Source: Macrophomina tecta (Eukaryota; Ascomycota; Dothideomycetes; Botryosphaeriales; Botryosphaeriaceae). From it: 64,000 bases of DNA. Position numbers and translations under genes: made by a program. The DNA lies in NCBI GenBank assembly GCA_024180945.1, contig JAKSGN010000021.1:1240001-1304000 (forward strand), given 5' to 3'. Every line of letters starts with the position of its first letter. Position 1 is the first letter of the stretch. Positions 21,372 through 32,305 of this stretch are shown here, in pieces. The notes under the pieces were generated by a model, which worked only from the letters and a program-made list of their open reading frames with translations, had not been told where the DNA came from and did no database searches.

Positions 21372-22417
21372 CGGCAGAACAGAATGAAGCTGAGAATCTG
21401 ATATAGGCCGAGGAATAGTTGGAAATAGACAATTTAGCCAACGTAGTGTGTGTGGAGAGGCATGAAGAATGTGGCTTCATGCATGCATTCTTAGCCTAAT
21501 GGTGGGAGAGTTCCCCTTACGCTCATCGTGCCGTCAGGGGAAGTCAGATACACGTGATCAGCAATGCCATCTACTTTCTCCTCCTCTCACTGAACTGGAC
21601 CATATCCTTAGCCATCTACCATGTCTCTGAACTGCCCAAGATGTTGCTGAGATAACTGTTAGTGTGGGCGCAAGTCTGTATTCAAGGATGGAGCATAATA
21701 CTGTGAAGAATATGGCGAAGATGAAGGCATACACGTGAATCACGATAGGCGAGATTCAGTCAAGAGCGACATATGGCACAGGGAAGGGAGGAAAGGACCG
21801 AGCCGGTGGCAAACACGATGTGAAGTGGGGGATAGGCAGTATTTCGAAGAAAGCCCTACGGCACAGCAGAGGGGGGGAGAAGAGAGCGAGAAGGAAGATG
21901 AGGAGATGAATGCGCGAGGTGAGGTGGGTGATGGCCAAACCCCCGAAGGCAGCGCTGCGGCACAGCAGGAGAAACGTGAAATTTGAAGAAGTGATGGGTC
22001 GCGCAAGGTTATAGTGAGGCTTGGCAGATTTTGACAGGGATTCCCTGTCTATGGGGTAAAAGACCCAGGTCGTTTCAGCTGATGCCTTGCTCCCACACAG
22101 CCGGAGATAATTAGAGTTTTGATCCCTGCGCTATCAAATCCTGGTCAAATGTCGGGGCTCGTCGGATGCGCTCACTTGCTACGACTTGCTGCGCCTGTGG
22201 TTCCATTAGAGGGAAGCAAGAGCTTACCGCGGTCCACCTCTTCGCACATCCCTTTGTTGTAACTAGTTCACGTTGGTGGTCCCTCGCTCGTCGCTATGGC
22301 ATTGGCCATCACGTAGGGCTTTACCCAGGAATTGCTACATTTCGAAACAAGTTATCGCAGGCCAACACCGACATGTACCTTAAATCTAAATCACGCCTGC
22401 TCATTACATCTGCTAGT
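21372..22417. other. Gene-poor stretch with dispersed repeat
   Basis: Includes a purine-rich segment at about 21770-21990 that shares a 35-bp block with 38.7 kb. Frames here are low complexity. The plus-strand frame 22166-22615 overlaps and opposes a better supported gene at 22418. Confidence 0.5.
21837..21871 (+). repeat. Dispersed repeat block, copy 1
   Basis: CAGTATTTCGAAGAAAGC followed by a CGGCACAGCAGAG block. A near-identical block lies at about 38727-38761 in the same orientation; sequence around both is similarly purine-rich and partly alignable. Confidence 0.65.
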
Positions 22418-22720
22418 TTAGGACACAACGCCAATGAACTGCCCGATAAGCCTACGCTTCATAGAAACTCGTTCTTCATCATCCATGTGATCAAGAGCCT
22501 CATGATTCCAGTCAATTGGCCTGGGATAGCTGCCCGAATGCTCGTCGCGCACCGCTTGCGAGTAGAATGCAGCAATGCTATCCAGCTGATTTTCTGTCAG
22601 AAGGTGGTAGTGTAGCATCGTTCGTGGAAAGTCCGGATGAGGATCACCCGTCCGAAGCTCCATCAGTGGATGAATTCGACGACGGAGGCTTTGAATTATC
22701 ATGGCAAATATAGGGTGCAT
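22418..22720 (-). CDS. Small conserved fungal protein, probably C-terminally truncated
   Basis: 100-aa frame from the ATG at 22720. The stretch HPDFPRTMLHYHLLTENQLD, then YPRPIDW and MKRRLIGQFIG, matches a family of short uncharacterised ascomycete proteins as I remember them (HPxFPRTxLHxHLLTExQLD ... KRRKxGxFIGLRGC). Here the chain stops just after FIG, before the expected LRGC. Either the gene lost its end or an intron was missed. Function unknown. Confidence 0.55.
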   Translation of the reverse strand: MHPIFAMIIQSLRRRIHPLMELRTGDPHPDFPRTMLHYHLLTENQLDSIAAFYSQAVRDEHSGSYPRPIDWNHEALDHMDDEERVSMKRRLIGQFIGVVS

Positions 22721-22892
22721 CTTGCGTTGCAGATACCGGGTCAGCTGTGAGTTGAAGACCTTCAGGTCATATATGTACTACTGCCTCGAGAAATTTTCTA
22801 GCCGGTTGATATTTACAGTTGTGCGTATTTATTGCGCGTGGAAGACTCGCGCGTGGCTGGTCCATAGGCAGATCAATATTCGTGTCGTATTG

Positions 22893-23693
22893 ATGGATGA
22901 AATACTTTCTCAGTACTCTATTTTAGAGCGACTTCGATATTTTCTTGAGCCGCAAGACTACATCAACCTCCTACGTTCTCGGAACAATGGCTACAGGCAC
23001 AAAGCAGACCTTACCGATATCAAATACTGCCTGAATCCCGTGAACTTCCTATTCAAAAGCTTGGATCCGATAACCACCTGGAATAGGCTGTATGGGTGTA
23101 GCTTCATTCTCTATGGAAAGGGCCTGGCAAGGCTCCACGATTACTTGGTCGGAAAAACTCGAGGGTATCACGGAACTTATGATATCATTCTAGTAATTGC
23201 TTTCGAAGACCTACGATCATATCAGCGAGCCCTTTCAGACACATTAAACGGATTGGTTCGAGACATTTATGACGAGATTAGGCAGTCGATAAGAGAGCAG
23301 ATCGGCTCGCTCCTCCCGGGCGCGCAAAGCCCTCACAAATCCATTGTGCGGCTTCATCTGGACCTTCAGGTTTCGGATGTGGATATTCTGAGCTTTTTTA
23401 GAGAGAATGGAAGCCCCGAAGCTACGCGAATTGCCCGCGATCGGACTCCTGCAATTTTTGTCTGCAGCCATGCAGCAGAACCTTTTAGCTATCTGTCACA
23501 GGCGCTGCCGATGTTCTCTTCTTGCACACTATCAGTGGTGCTCTTGGGGACTTTGGATAAACCCACCTTCATCGCAGTGAGGAAGTGTCATATTTGTCTC
23601 AGCTCGCCGGAAAAAGTTGGGAATTCTCAAGTGTTCCAGGACGGCATTGGGATCGGTAGCAACACCACCGTATCCTCAAGTAGTCTATCGTAA
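22893..23693 (+). CDS. F-box-like protein
   Basis: 266 aa from the ATG at 22893; the frame is open further upstream to 22701 but that part looks non-coding. The N-terminus (DEILSQYSILERLRYFLEPQ, DYINLLRS) fits an F-box-like helix bundle. The rest includes NPVNFLFKSLDP, GKGLARLHDYL and a run of helix-rich sequence ending with Ser-rich residues. F-box proteins are adaptors of SCF ubiquitin ligases, but fungal genomes hold many diverged ones of unknown role. No repeats are visible at the C-terminus. Confidence 0.55.
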   Translation: MDEILSQYSILERLRYFLEPQDYINLLRSRNNGYRHKADLTDIKYCLNPVNFLFKSLDPITTWNRLYGCSFILYGKGLARLHDYLVGKTRGYHGTYDIILVIAFEDLRSYQRALSDTLNGLVRDIYDEIRQSIREQIGSLLPGAQSPHKSIVRLHLDLQVSDVDILSFFRENGSPEATRIARDRTPAIFVCSHAAEPFSYLSQALPMFSSCTLSVVLLGTLDKPTFIAVRKCHICLSSPEKVGNSQVFQDGIGIGSNTTVSSSSLS

Positions 23694-25076
23694 AATAGAC
23701 TAGCTAAAACAGTATCCATTGACACAGTTCATTAAGATAATATCATCATTCTAAAACTTTAACTTAATCTGAAAAGGTCAGGCGTATGACTTGTAAGCGA
23801 ATTTGCTGACAGAAGGCGGGCAACCGCATGTATGATCTTTCTGCGACCAATGCAGCGGCCAACCTACCAAGAACTACATCAAAGAACGGCAAAAACCCGC
23901 TTCAGAACCCCACGCAGCCGCACTCTGTTCCAAGGAGGTAAGGCTGTTGAGCGTGCTGTTTAGTCACCTTCTGACAAGGAGCAGCACTTAACCGTCGTAA
24001 ACACTGCAAATTGGTCGAGCTATTATCGATACCTCTCCGGAAGTCGCCTGGAGTCGGAGATTTCGCCGCACGGCTTGGGCTATAAAGCACCACACGTCGC
24101 GCTTCGCGTTAAGCAGTTGCCAAACCTTAAAACGAAACCGATCGCGCCCCCACACTAGCACAGTATTGCACACTTTTCGTGTATTCACGAGCGCAAACAA
24201 CAGGCGACATACAGTCCGTCCCTGGATATCTGGCGCTGCCAGGGACATGGTAGATAAGGCTTCAACCACGAGGGATGATACGACAACTAAGCCATCCAAT
24301 TGAAACTCGCCCCATTCCTGCACCTCTGCACTGCGCGGTAGCGTTCCACTTGCCTAAGATGATCCTGAATGCTTTCGAGCGGGCAACTCCATTGGTGCAA
24401 TACGACTTTGCCACCACCGGCTGGTACGTTTGAATGGTCGGGCTCACCTCGCAAATCAACGCATTACCTCAGTGCGGAATCGGCGAAGTACATACAGGTG
24501 ACCCCAGCCCGAAAGGCACCGCGTACGTGTAACATCAGAACCTCTCTTGGACAGGGAGTAACAACTATACAACATCACGAAAAACACTAGCTTGGGGATT
24601 CTTAAATAAACAAGAGGGCAAAGCTACCCTGTCTATCCTATCATCCTTCCTGTAGTGGTCCACTGCTTCTCAAGCCTAGCAAGCATAAACGGCCTAAAAT
24701 TGCTCAATTAAGTTCTGCGCAAGCTGATTAGGCAGCTCTAAGGAGAACGAGAGCTCTATAGTGGCCAGTGTTAGACGTGGCGCATGAATTATTTTGAGTT
24801 TGTTCTGCTACTCTTGTGTGGCAAATGTCTTCACCGTCCCAAAATAAGAGTTCTATTAGGAGCTTCCATTCGCCCTGGTCAGAAAACACTTAAGAAAGGC
24901 TCTTGATGGAATCAGGTGGTAGGAAGGTTACGAAATCAGGACAAGGATCGCTTCCTATACTACGGCGGTAAAACACATGAACTTGCAGACAGCCGCTACT
25001 CGCAGACGAGATGCCTCACAATGCCTCTTAGTTGATGCTTCCATGCTCCTGGTTTCCACGGCCGGTCGTAACTGGT
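23694..25076. other. Gene-poor stretch
   Basis: Two adjoining minus-strand frames (24459-24262 and 24323-23988) contain plausible protein pieces such as LLFALVNTRK but no domain, no clear start and no good intron. I do not call a gene. The part from 24600 to 25070 shows nothing. Confidence 0.4.
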
Positions 25077-25886
25077 TCAGCTAGAGACTCCAAAAATTCT
25101 CTCCAATGCCTTGTTGACCACGTCCCCATCAAAACTTTCGAAAAGCTCCCGCCCTGCCACGTTCCATTCATGAACGGCGGTTGGGGTCCTGTTTCCTAAT
25201 TCAAGGACCACAGTAAGACATTTGGGCGCTTCTTCTTCCAAAGATCGGATCCAATTCTCCACATCTTCGACTGACCCATGTTGTAGAATGGGCAACCACA
25301 GACACCAATTCTGGATCACAATCGTGAAGTCGACGTTTTCGAGCTCGCTAAAAGTTTTTAAGAGAGAGGAAACGTATCGAAAGATATCCGCCATAGCGTT
25401 GCTCGGGTCGAACCTTTGGTTGTATCTTGCCGATACCTTCCGTACATTCTCACATCTTTCCACCGGAGGAACGCATTCGTCAACAGGGAGCTCCGCATCA
25501 TTTGGATAGCGATGACCAGGGTGGTGATGGTAAATGCTCCGCTTTTGCGAGTATGTGCCGAGGAAGATGTGAGAGTTCAGAACTCCGGCTATATTGTCGT
25601 TTTTGATGTACTTCCAACTGTCCAGACAAGCGAGCTGAGGACCTGTTGCAGATTTCGTGATCCGGAAATGAGGGGCGCGGACGCCGGTCGGGTAGGAGAG
25701 GAGCAAGTATTCGTAGACGATAAGCCTGAGTTCCATAGGCAAATGATTGTACCACCGCGGCACCTAAGTTCGTGAGCATTCTTACTTTAGTTTTCTTCGG
25801 CTTAGGGAGACTACATCGTCGGGGTTAGACACGTCGGTCTCAGTGGACCGGGTAGGTGGCCTCTCTCGATTTAGCCGTCTTGCCAT
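25077..25886 (-). CDS. F-box-like protein
   Basis: Two exons, 25886-25815 and 25763-25077; 252 aa. The 51-nt intron (GTAGTC ... CGAACTTAG) joins a 24-codon first exon (MARRLNRERPPTRSTETDVS) in frame to VPRWYNHLPMELRLIVYEYL. The latter is the F-box-like opening typical of many ascomycete proteins (LPxELRxxIYEYLL). No C-terminal repeat domain is evident; the remainder holds an all-alpha and beta mix with TFSELENVDFTIVIQNW. A role as ubiquitin-ligase adaptor is family-based inference. Confidence 0.66.
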
Positions 25887-26603
25887 GTCGGCAGCGAACT
25901 GAAACTTTGGGGGTTGATACTTCTGGAAATATCACACGATTGTAGGGAGGATGATCCATCATTTAAAGCCACAGAGAGGCAGCCTGATAAACAAACAAAC
26001 TCGAGCTGTTGGGCGGGTGGGTCATATTACTGACTCAGTGGCCGATCGTAAGCAACATGAATGCTCCCAGGTGAGTCATATATCGGCATATCCAGAATAG
26101 TGCGGCTGCCCCCTCAACAAGGCGGGTGCATAGATCCGGGAAGGAGACGGCGGCTTAGTCGCGCGTTTCATTTTCTTTGCGCTTGGGCCTCGGGGGAAGA
26201 GACCAGTATATGAGTCCAGGCTGCAATGTAGAGCAAGGGATCCGGGGTGGCTCGTGGCCATAAACGCATAGCTTGCATGCCCTGGTAGTTTGGGTAGAGG
26301 CGGGGCTTTTCGACTGGCTCACAATGCGCCATTCTTCCCACATATGTAAGTAAGACACGGTAGCTCAGCAGGTCGGGTTTTGCGCATCATCGCCATTGAC
26401 GAAGCGATTGGACCCTAACCAACGTTCTGCTACACGCCATCCTGATTTTAGACAGAAATAACGGCTACTCCTTGCAAAAAATCCATAATCGTCTAACCTG
26501 ACCAAGCAACCTTATCCAGTCTCCTGAAGCCACAGTAGAGTGTGATCTTAACGTTACATGAGGCATCTGCTAGACGCCTCGGATCTGCCGAGAGAAGGAT
26601 TTT
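25887..26603. other. Intergenic, no gene seen
   Basis: Two minus-strand frames of about 60 codons near 26076-26358 overlap each other and show no family. Confidence 0.45.
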
Positions 26604-26885
26604 CTATCCGTCAGGTATCTTGTGATCAATATCGCCCCCATGTTTCCCCTTGTCTTGAATTCCTTGGCCTGCAGAATTTTCTTGGTTCTTCTCTTTGATC
26701 AGCTTATAGATCTTATTGTTGATGAGCTTGAGTACACCAACACTTTGATTCTTAGCCTGCTCTGAACTCTTCTCAGAAGCCAGACGGGATATCTGTGCAC
26801 AAATGCCAGGCTGCGGGGGAGGGAGATTCGGCGGAGAGTGATTCCATTTAGGTCTTCGAGAGTGATTAGAGCGGGACGCCATCAT
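26604..26885 (-). CDS. Small basic protein, unknown
   Basis: 93-aa intronless frame with ATG at 26885 (a second ATG is one codon later). Sequence is polar and basic: RSNHSRRPKWNHSPPN, a helix LKLINNKIYKLIKEKNQE and a Gly/Asp-rich end. No family recognised. Could be a real small gene or chance. Confidence 0.4.
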   Translation of the reverse strand: MMASRSNHSRRPKWNHSPPNLPPPQPGICAQISRLASEKSSEQAKNQSVGVLKLINNKIYKLIKEKNQENSAGQGIQDKGKHGGDIDHKIPDG

Positions 26886-27044
26886 TGGAAGTCTTTGATG
26901 CGGAGATGGCGGTTTAGTGGAAATAATGGTAACTGGAGAGGCTGGCGAGCGGATTCAAGTTTTTTTATATGACTAATGACTTCGTTTCGTGTTAGTTCTG
27001 ATCGCAAAGGATACGCGATACTATTGGAGCAGGTTTGACTCGGA

Positions 27045-27435
27045 ACGCCACGCTACGGTCTCTTTTCTCATTTTGCAAGTTAGGTGCTGTTCTCCGACCC
27101 ACTGATAGCTTTATCCTATAAAGGCATTGGACGAGGGCTGCAGTCAGCTGGCTGGCTGTGCTAGTTTAGATCTGCGCCATACGTTCGAGGCGGAGAGCCG
27201 CCCGATGAAAGCATGCTGTTCTCCACCGACCACTCGCATACATGCACCTGGATCCATGTGGAAGAATTATCCGGGATTCATAGCCTCTCGCAGATATGGA
27301 CTGCATAAATTCTATTATCTATGCGGCAGAAGATTGTGCAATCACGAGACGGTGACTCCTCACGGTATCTCAACCCCTCTTCCATAACACTTCGACACTT
27401 GGGCGGGCAAAAGAACCACTATGCCATCGATCGTG
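27045..27435 (+). repeat. Duplicated promoter region, copy A (decayed)
   Basis: Aligns with 28860-29252 over about 310-390 bp. Shared strings include GGCTGGCTG or GGCTAGCTG after CAGCTG, CGCCATA, and CCACTATGCCATC or CCACAATGCCATC at the end. Most differences are C/T or G/A. In copy B the ATG opens the gene at 29240; in copy A the frame stops after about 16 codons. Confidence 0.7.
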
Positions 27436-27726
27436 GGCATTCTAGCTCGTAAGGCAGCTTTCTTCGCGTGAGGATATTTGCAACCACGTCTAAGTTGGCA
27501 TGCGGCGGAAATCCCTCACGGTTGAGAAAGTTTGTTCCTGCCCGTGCCGGAAGATGGACTGGAGGTAAAGCTGTCAGCGCCCGAGAAAAGCTGCCACCAA
27601 GTGAAAAAAGGGCAAGAAAATCTCGATTGGATAGAACAATTGCGGACTGCTACCAGAGCTATATATTCGCACGCACAGAGAGGAACGAAATCAAGGGGCC
27701 CGCCTGCGAATCCCAATTCAGATAGC

Positions 27727-28272
27727 TCAATACATAATAACTTTGTCGTCGCTCCCGTCGATGTAGTAATTCAAATTCTTTTTTCGACAAATGTTCAAAA
27801 TGTCGTCTTCGACCTTAGGGTTGTAGGGATATCGCAGCCGAACCCACAACATGACCGAGATGCTTGAGATTCCGCGGCACGCATCTGTGAGCATCTGGGT
27901 CGCAGTATGATTCTCACTTCTGACCTTGATGAGCCTGTAGGCAGTTCCGAGATTACCGCAGCCATCCATTGCTGTTGCCTGATTGATCGTACAAACTTCC
28001 ACGGGTCCAAGGGCTTCACGAATTTCCGGGATAGTGCCGTCACTTAGCCAACTTGGCCGGTGTATGATCACAGAGAGATCGCGGGCCGCAAGTGACACCG
28101 CACAAGCACCATTCCTGAAGAACCATCGCTCATCATACACCGTGGCGAATAATTGTTTGGAGGGGCCTCTTCCTGGATCTGAATGACCGTCGGTCACGAT
28201 GAGTGTCATGCCAGCTACCGGTAGGTAGGAGATTTGGCCAGGTTGGACCTTGAATAGATCACTCGTGTTCAT
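27727..28272 (-). CDS. Unknown protein
   Basis: Intronless 181-aa frame starting at the ATG at 28272. It is of mixed alpha/beta character, for example SYLPVAGMTLIVTDGHSDPG, LFATVYDERWFFRNGACAV, DLSVIIHRPSWLSDG and SISVMLWVRLRYPY. No catalytic motif or membrane segment is evident, and I do not recognise the family. It lies between the two copies of the duplicated promoter sequence. An upstream exon is possible because the first residues lack the look of an N-terminus. Confidence 0.5.
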   Translation of the reverse strand: MNTSDLFKVQPGQISYLPVAGMTLIVTDGHSDPGRGPSKQLFATVYDERWFFRNGACAVSLAARDLSVIIHRPSWLSDGTIPEIREALGPVEVCTINQATAMDGCGNLGTAYRLIKVRSENHTATQMLTDACRGISSISVMLWVRLRYPYNPKVEDDILNICRKKNLNYYIDGSDDKVIMY

Positions 28273-28859
28273 GACATGCGGGGCTTGCGACCTGACGGGT
28301 AGGCAACTGTTCGTGCCGGTGACTCCGTGATGCGAGAGGAACCGAATAGATTTTGGAGTGATACGCTCCTAGAACAATAATTTAGTGATGCAGCAGATAT
28401 TATTTACCTGGCTTTGTTTTACCTGGGGAGATCTGCGGAGGGAACTCTCGGGGATCTCAACCTCCTCGCTCAGTGTATCCGAGTGCCATGGGCTCGATTC
28501 ATCCAGTACTTCGGTGTTCATCGAGTATTTCTTTTTCGCTGGCGGACGATGTGTTTGTGGTCAATGCTACGTGGTGCTCGATGTGCTGCTGGAGGAAGTA
28601 CTAGTTCTTTATACACTGGAGGCGTCAAGCTCTTCCGCGATAGCAACGTGCCTAGACGCTGTCTTGCATGTAATAGGATATAATTAGCAGCTGCCGCCTG
28701 CCGCTAGTGATCCGTGCCTCATACCACGCCACTCACTATGATCCCTCCAGGGCCAATGAATCCGGTGCTATCGATTCATGTACTCAGGAAACACCCAACA
28801 GCGACAGGCGGCATGCCCAGGGCAGCTTTGGTAGGGCATTCGGACAGCCATACTACGGT
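28273..28859. other. Intergenic, no gene seen
   Basis: Short plus-strand frames overlap in two phases and resemble no family. Confidence 0.4.
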
Positions 28860-29252
28860 ATTATTGGATCTTGTGAGTTTCATAGCTAGCAATCCGCGGC
28901 TTTCCGTTCGGCTAATGGCTTCATCGCATCAAGGGATTGGATGGGGGCTGTAGGCAGCTGGCTAGCTGCGCCAGTTTGGGCGTACGCCATATCTGTGAGG
29001 CTGAGGGTTACCCAATGAAATCATGAGGTTCTCCACTTCTCATAATTTGCATTTATGCAGCTCAATCCGTGCAAAAACTTCCCTCGCATTGCATAGACCC
29101 CACCAGGCGTGGCTTTGCATCACTCTCGCTTCCTAGTCGATGGAACACTGTGCGGTCACGAGATGCCGGTTGACAGAGTAGATATTCTAATTCTTCCCTC
29201 GGTCGAGACTTATATCCGTGAATAGCCAGCAAATCCACAATGCCATCAACCA
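28860..29252 (+). repeat. Duplicated promoter region, copy B (drives gene at 29240)
   Basis: Partner of 27045-27435. It includes the leader and first codons (ATGCCATC) of the gene at 29240, so this copy is the functional one if the gene is real. Confidence 0.7.
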
Positions 29253-29789
29253 AGAATATTCAACATCCCAAGACTGCAAAGGCCTGGAGTCGGGTCCTAG
29301 TCAGTGATGCATCGCAGCCTAAGCTCCATGGAATTCGTTCAGATCATCCAAACACAGCGCCTGCTGAAACACCCGAGGAAAACCCTGCCAGAATTGTCCG
29401 GCGGCCTCCTGCAGAACTTCTCTCAAACGTCGCACATCTTGTCAATGGAGGCTCGCTCGACTATATCCTTCGTACTGGGTATGACAACAACAAAGAAGAT
29501 ATTGAAATTGATGTATATTATTGCCAGGTTGGAATGCCATATTCTTCCAAAGAACAAGCTAACTTCCATGTAGGATGAGGCCTCTTCGGACAGGAACAAT
29601 GGTTCTGGGCAATCAGCCCCCCCGAAAGCCATGATTTCACGAGAGACCGGAAAGCGGACGCGAGACTACTATAGTTGGGCAAAGACTTCCAGTGTCTTGG
29701 CGTATCAGAATAGGAGACGTCAGCAAATGCCATCTCGCTCGTTGGGGGCTATGCAGCTACGGCTACAACATTCTGAACAATCTATGTAG
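29240..29789 (+). CDS. Unknown protein
   Basis: Two exons, 29240-29527 and 29574-29789; 167 aa. The 46-nt intron has a GTTGGA donor, an AGCTAAC branch site and a CATGTAG end, and leaves both exons in phase. Exon 1 has PAELLSNVAHLVNGGSLDYI and an acidic IEIDVYY segment; exon 2 is basic and Gln/Arg-rich (SWAKTSSVLAYQNRRRQQM). No family recognised. Its promoter and start codon exist in a second, dead copy 1.8 kb upstream. Confidence 0.52.
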
Positions 29790-29937
29790 AAGAATTTGAA
29801 AATATGAATGCCTCAAAGAGTTAGCATACGATACGAGCTTCATGCACTGTTGGTGTAGATGATAAAACGTTAGCATAGTTTAAGCGAGTTACGTTAGCGC
29901 GCTTCAACTAGGATCGGATCGGTTAAATCAGCGGAAC

Positions 29938-29976
29938 TAATCACATCACATCACATCACATCACATCGCATCACAA
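29938..29976. repeat. (TCACA)n pentamer microsatellite
   Basis: About six to seven TCACA units, the sixth changed to TCGCA. Confidence 0.9.
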
Positions 29977-30104
29977 TTGATCACGCCACCTTCACTCCCG
30001 TTCTGTTATGTATCTCTCTAGTCTTATCGCATCCCAACTCGTTCTATTAAATTGCAAAACACCTCTCTTCACGTCTCAACCATCGCATTCATTAAAATAA
30101 CGCA

Positions 30105-31348
30105 ATGCCCAAGGGCGCCCTCACCGCCGACTGGCTGATTAGCCAGCTGAAATCGGAGCTCGCAACTTTTGATGACGATACCTACCCCTTGGTTACCGCA
30201 CAAAAAAGCAAGTTCGAGTCATGCAAGAAGTTACTAGAAGAAGACCCAGCTACTCTGACCACGAAGACAAGTCAAACACGGACTAGACGGGCACGAGCGC
30301 GCAACCTCTTAACGGACATTCTTCAAGGAGTAGGCTCCGAGGTGTTCGTTTTGTGTACCCTAACGGTCACTGTTACAAACATGGGCACTGTGACGCAGCG
30401 GGGACTCATTCCTAGGCTTCGGAAGTGGTGGCAGAGTGCCCCACATCCCCGTGGGCTGACTAGTGTTGCCGGTGAATTATGTGAGAAACAGTCTATCCAA
30501 GTGTTGATGAGTTCTTCCCAGAAGCGAGGGATCTCGGAGATCTCTGATGCTACTGGTAATTCGAATTTTATCCGTCATTGATGTTACTGATCGCTAACTG
30601 CCAGCAGAGCGAGCAACCCTTCGACAAAGTCCGACGTTACCCATTCAAGCAAATCAGGACGATTACCATCCGCAGTCTGTGCAAGTGCATAAGCAAACCG
30701 TGCCAGAGTCGGGCTCAACATCCGCAACTAAGAAGCTCAAAAGTGGGAGACCAAACGCCAGCAAATCCCAAGCAGAGCAGGAAATGGAGCTTCCTACGCA
30801 TGAATCAAGTACGGGCAGCTCTCTCTATATCGTGCTCTGTCCATATTCACCGCTGACTTACAATATTACAAGGCACTCTATCTGGGCGAGTCTTTAAATT
30901 GTCGATCGACGATGCTGGCACTATTATCGAGTCTGGCCAGGTCCATGGCGAGGTATGGCTGACGGAGCCATATGGACAATCAAAGCCATTCATTACTATA
31001 ACACTCTCGACGGAAATGTGCGATTACTTCAGCGCTCAACGTCAGCAGGTGATGTGAAATTTATAGGAGCGAAGGGCTCTATTTCTTCACCGCATATTTC
31101 AGCGTAATAGAACCAATAGAGCGATAGTACCATTCTGTTTTCCATGGCACTATGACAAGACTTTCGACGCCTTCGTCTATGCCAACCATGCCCACGAACA
31201 CATTTCCCCAGCTGTTATCCGATGCCATGTGAACCTTCAAAGCGCCGCCAGTGGGAGATATATCAACGATGACAGCGAGAGTATGTTCAGGTGGCGAGCC
31301 TCTACTTTCCGTCTGAGGACCAGGCTTTATTTCGCAGTCGCATTGTAG
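30105..31348 (+). CDS. Unknown multi-exon protein
   Basis: Four exons: 30105-30555, 30608-30808, 30873-31048, 31103-31348; 357 aa. Introns of 52, 64 and 54 nt have GTAATT, GTACGG and GTGATG donors, two with CGCTAAC or CGCTGAC branch sites, and all keep frame. An extra 57-nt in-frame intron (30341-30397) inside exon 1 is possible. The N-terminal half is basic and polar with a helical start (ADWLISQLKSELATF). The C-terminal half looks like a folded beta-rich domain (GRVFKLSIDDAGTIIESGQV, GEVWLTEPYG, then AIVPFCFPWHYDKTFDAFVY). No family recognised; exon continuity over four exons is the main evidence. Confidence 0.62.
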
Positions 31349-32099
31349 CTACTAGCAAGTTAGCGCCTGACGCAAATTTCACCCAAATGCCCAGACTAGA
31401 AACGTGCCTGTGTCTTGCATATTTCACTAAGCTCCTCATCTGTTGAAGACTTAGGTGCCTTGATTGTGTTCAACATGCTGCGACAGTAGGGGTTGAAGTT
31501 CTGCAGCGACTACTAGGAACTTTGCCGCGGACCGGGTCTACGGATAAGGTGGCGAGAGTAGCGAAAGGTTGTGATTTAGAGGAGAAGACAATCAATGACG
31601 GGACTATATTATTGTCAGAACTCGTACAGTACAAAAAGAAAGAACAGCAAGGCTCTTACCAGAAAGGTAGCGGGGCTGTGAAATCATTTAGCAGATAAGC
31701 CGGTTGCGGGCCGTATCAACGTCTTGACATACGTAGCTACGTCATCCTACGAAGGATGCTGCCACGCATGAAGGTGGTTGGGAATGTGAGAGGAGTTGAG
31801 GTTTCCCTGCGCTGGCCGATAATGCCCGACGTTTGGAAACGATTACTTGGCCTCGAACGCGCTGGCCATTTTGGCGGGGCACAGTGAAGCACGTGATCCT
31901 ACTGCGAGCTCCTTACCTCATCTCTCTCGCCTGTAGTAACTGGTTAATTGCCTTCTTGTATCCTTATGTAATAGCAAATATCATGTGAATGTGAAATATA
32001 GTCGGAAACACATTTTCTGGAAAATAATGAATTCCGTTCCGGCTTTGAAATTCTAGATCACGTGATCGCGTGCGGCTTCAGCTTTCACTCAATACACGT
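31349..32099. other. Intergenic, no gene seen
   Basis: No frame or motif recognised before the LINE fragment. Confidence 0.45.
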
Positions 32100-32305
32100 A
32101 GATTTAACTCGCAAAGGGATGCGCGCAGTCAAAGCAACGGCAGCATTTGCTCTAGCCACTGGAAGACTGATCACACCCAAAGACTGAGAGCTCAATCCTT
32201 CTCAAGGCAAATTAACTCCTTCTCCAGCCAGCCGTCACGCCGCTACAGGGACTGACAGCGCTCGGGAAGTGGTCTCGAAGGGGATGGTATGAGAGGTGCA
32301 TGGGG
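32100..32305 (+). mobile_element. LINE 3' end fragment (inverted relative to the 33.4-kb copy)
   Basis: Matches the reverse complement of about 33433-33617. It encodes the last codons of the same frame (FALATGRLITPKD and stop, against FALATGRLVATRD) and about 120 bp of 3' untranslated sequence. Strong 5' truncation is typical of non-LTR retrotransposons. Confidence 0.75.

Noticed and set aside
22166..22615. Plus-strand frame of 149 codons
   Set aside because: It lies antisense to the better supported gene at 22418-22720, whose translation matches a known fungal family.
23988..24459. Possible two-exon minus-strand gene
   Set aside because: No ATG in good context, no intron that joins the frames and no family similarity.
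26351..26440. TAGCTCAGCAGG string resembling a tRNA A box
   Set aside because: No matching B box (GGTTCGANNCC) or cloverleaf partner follows at the right distance.
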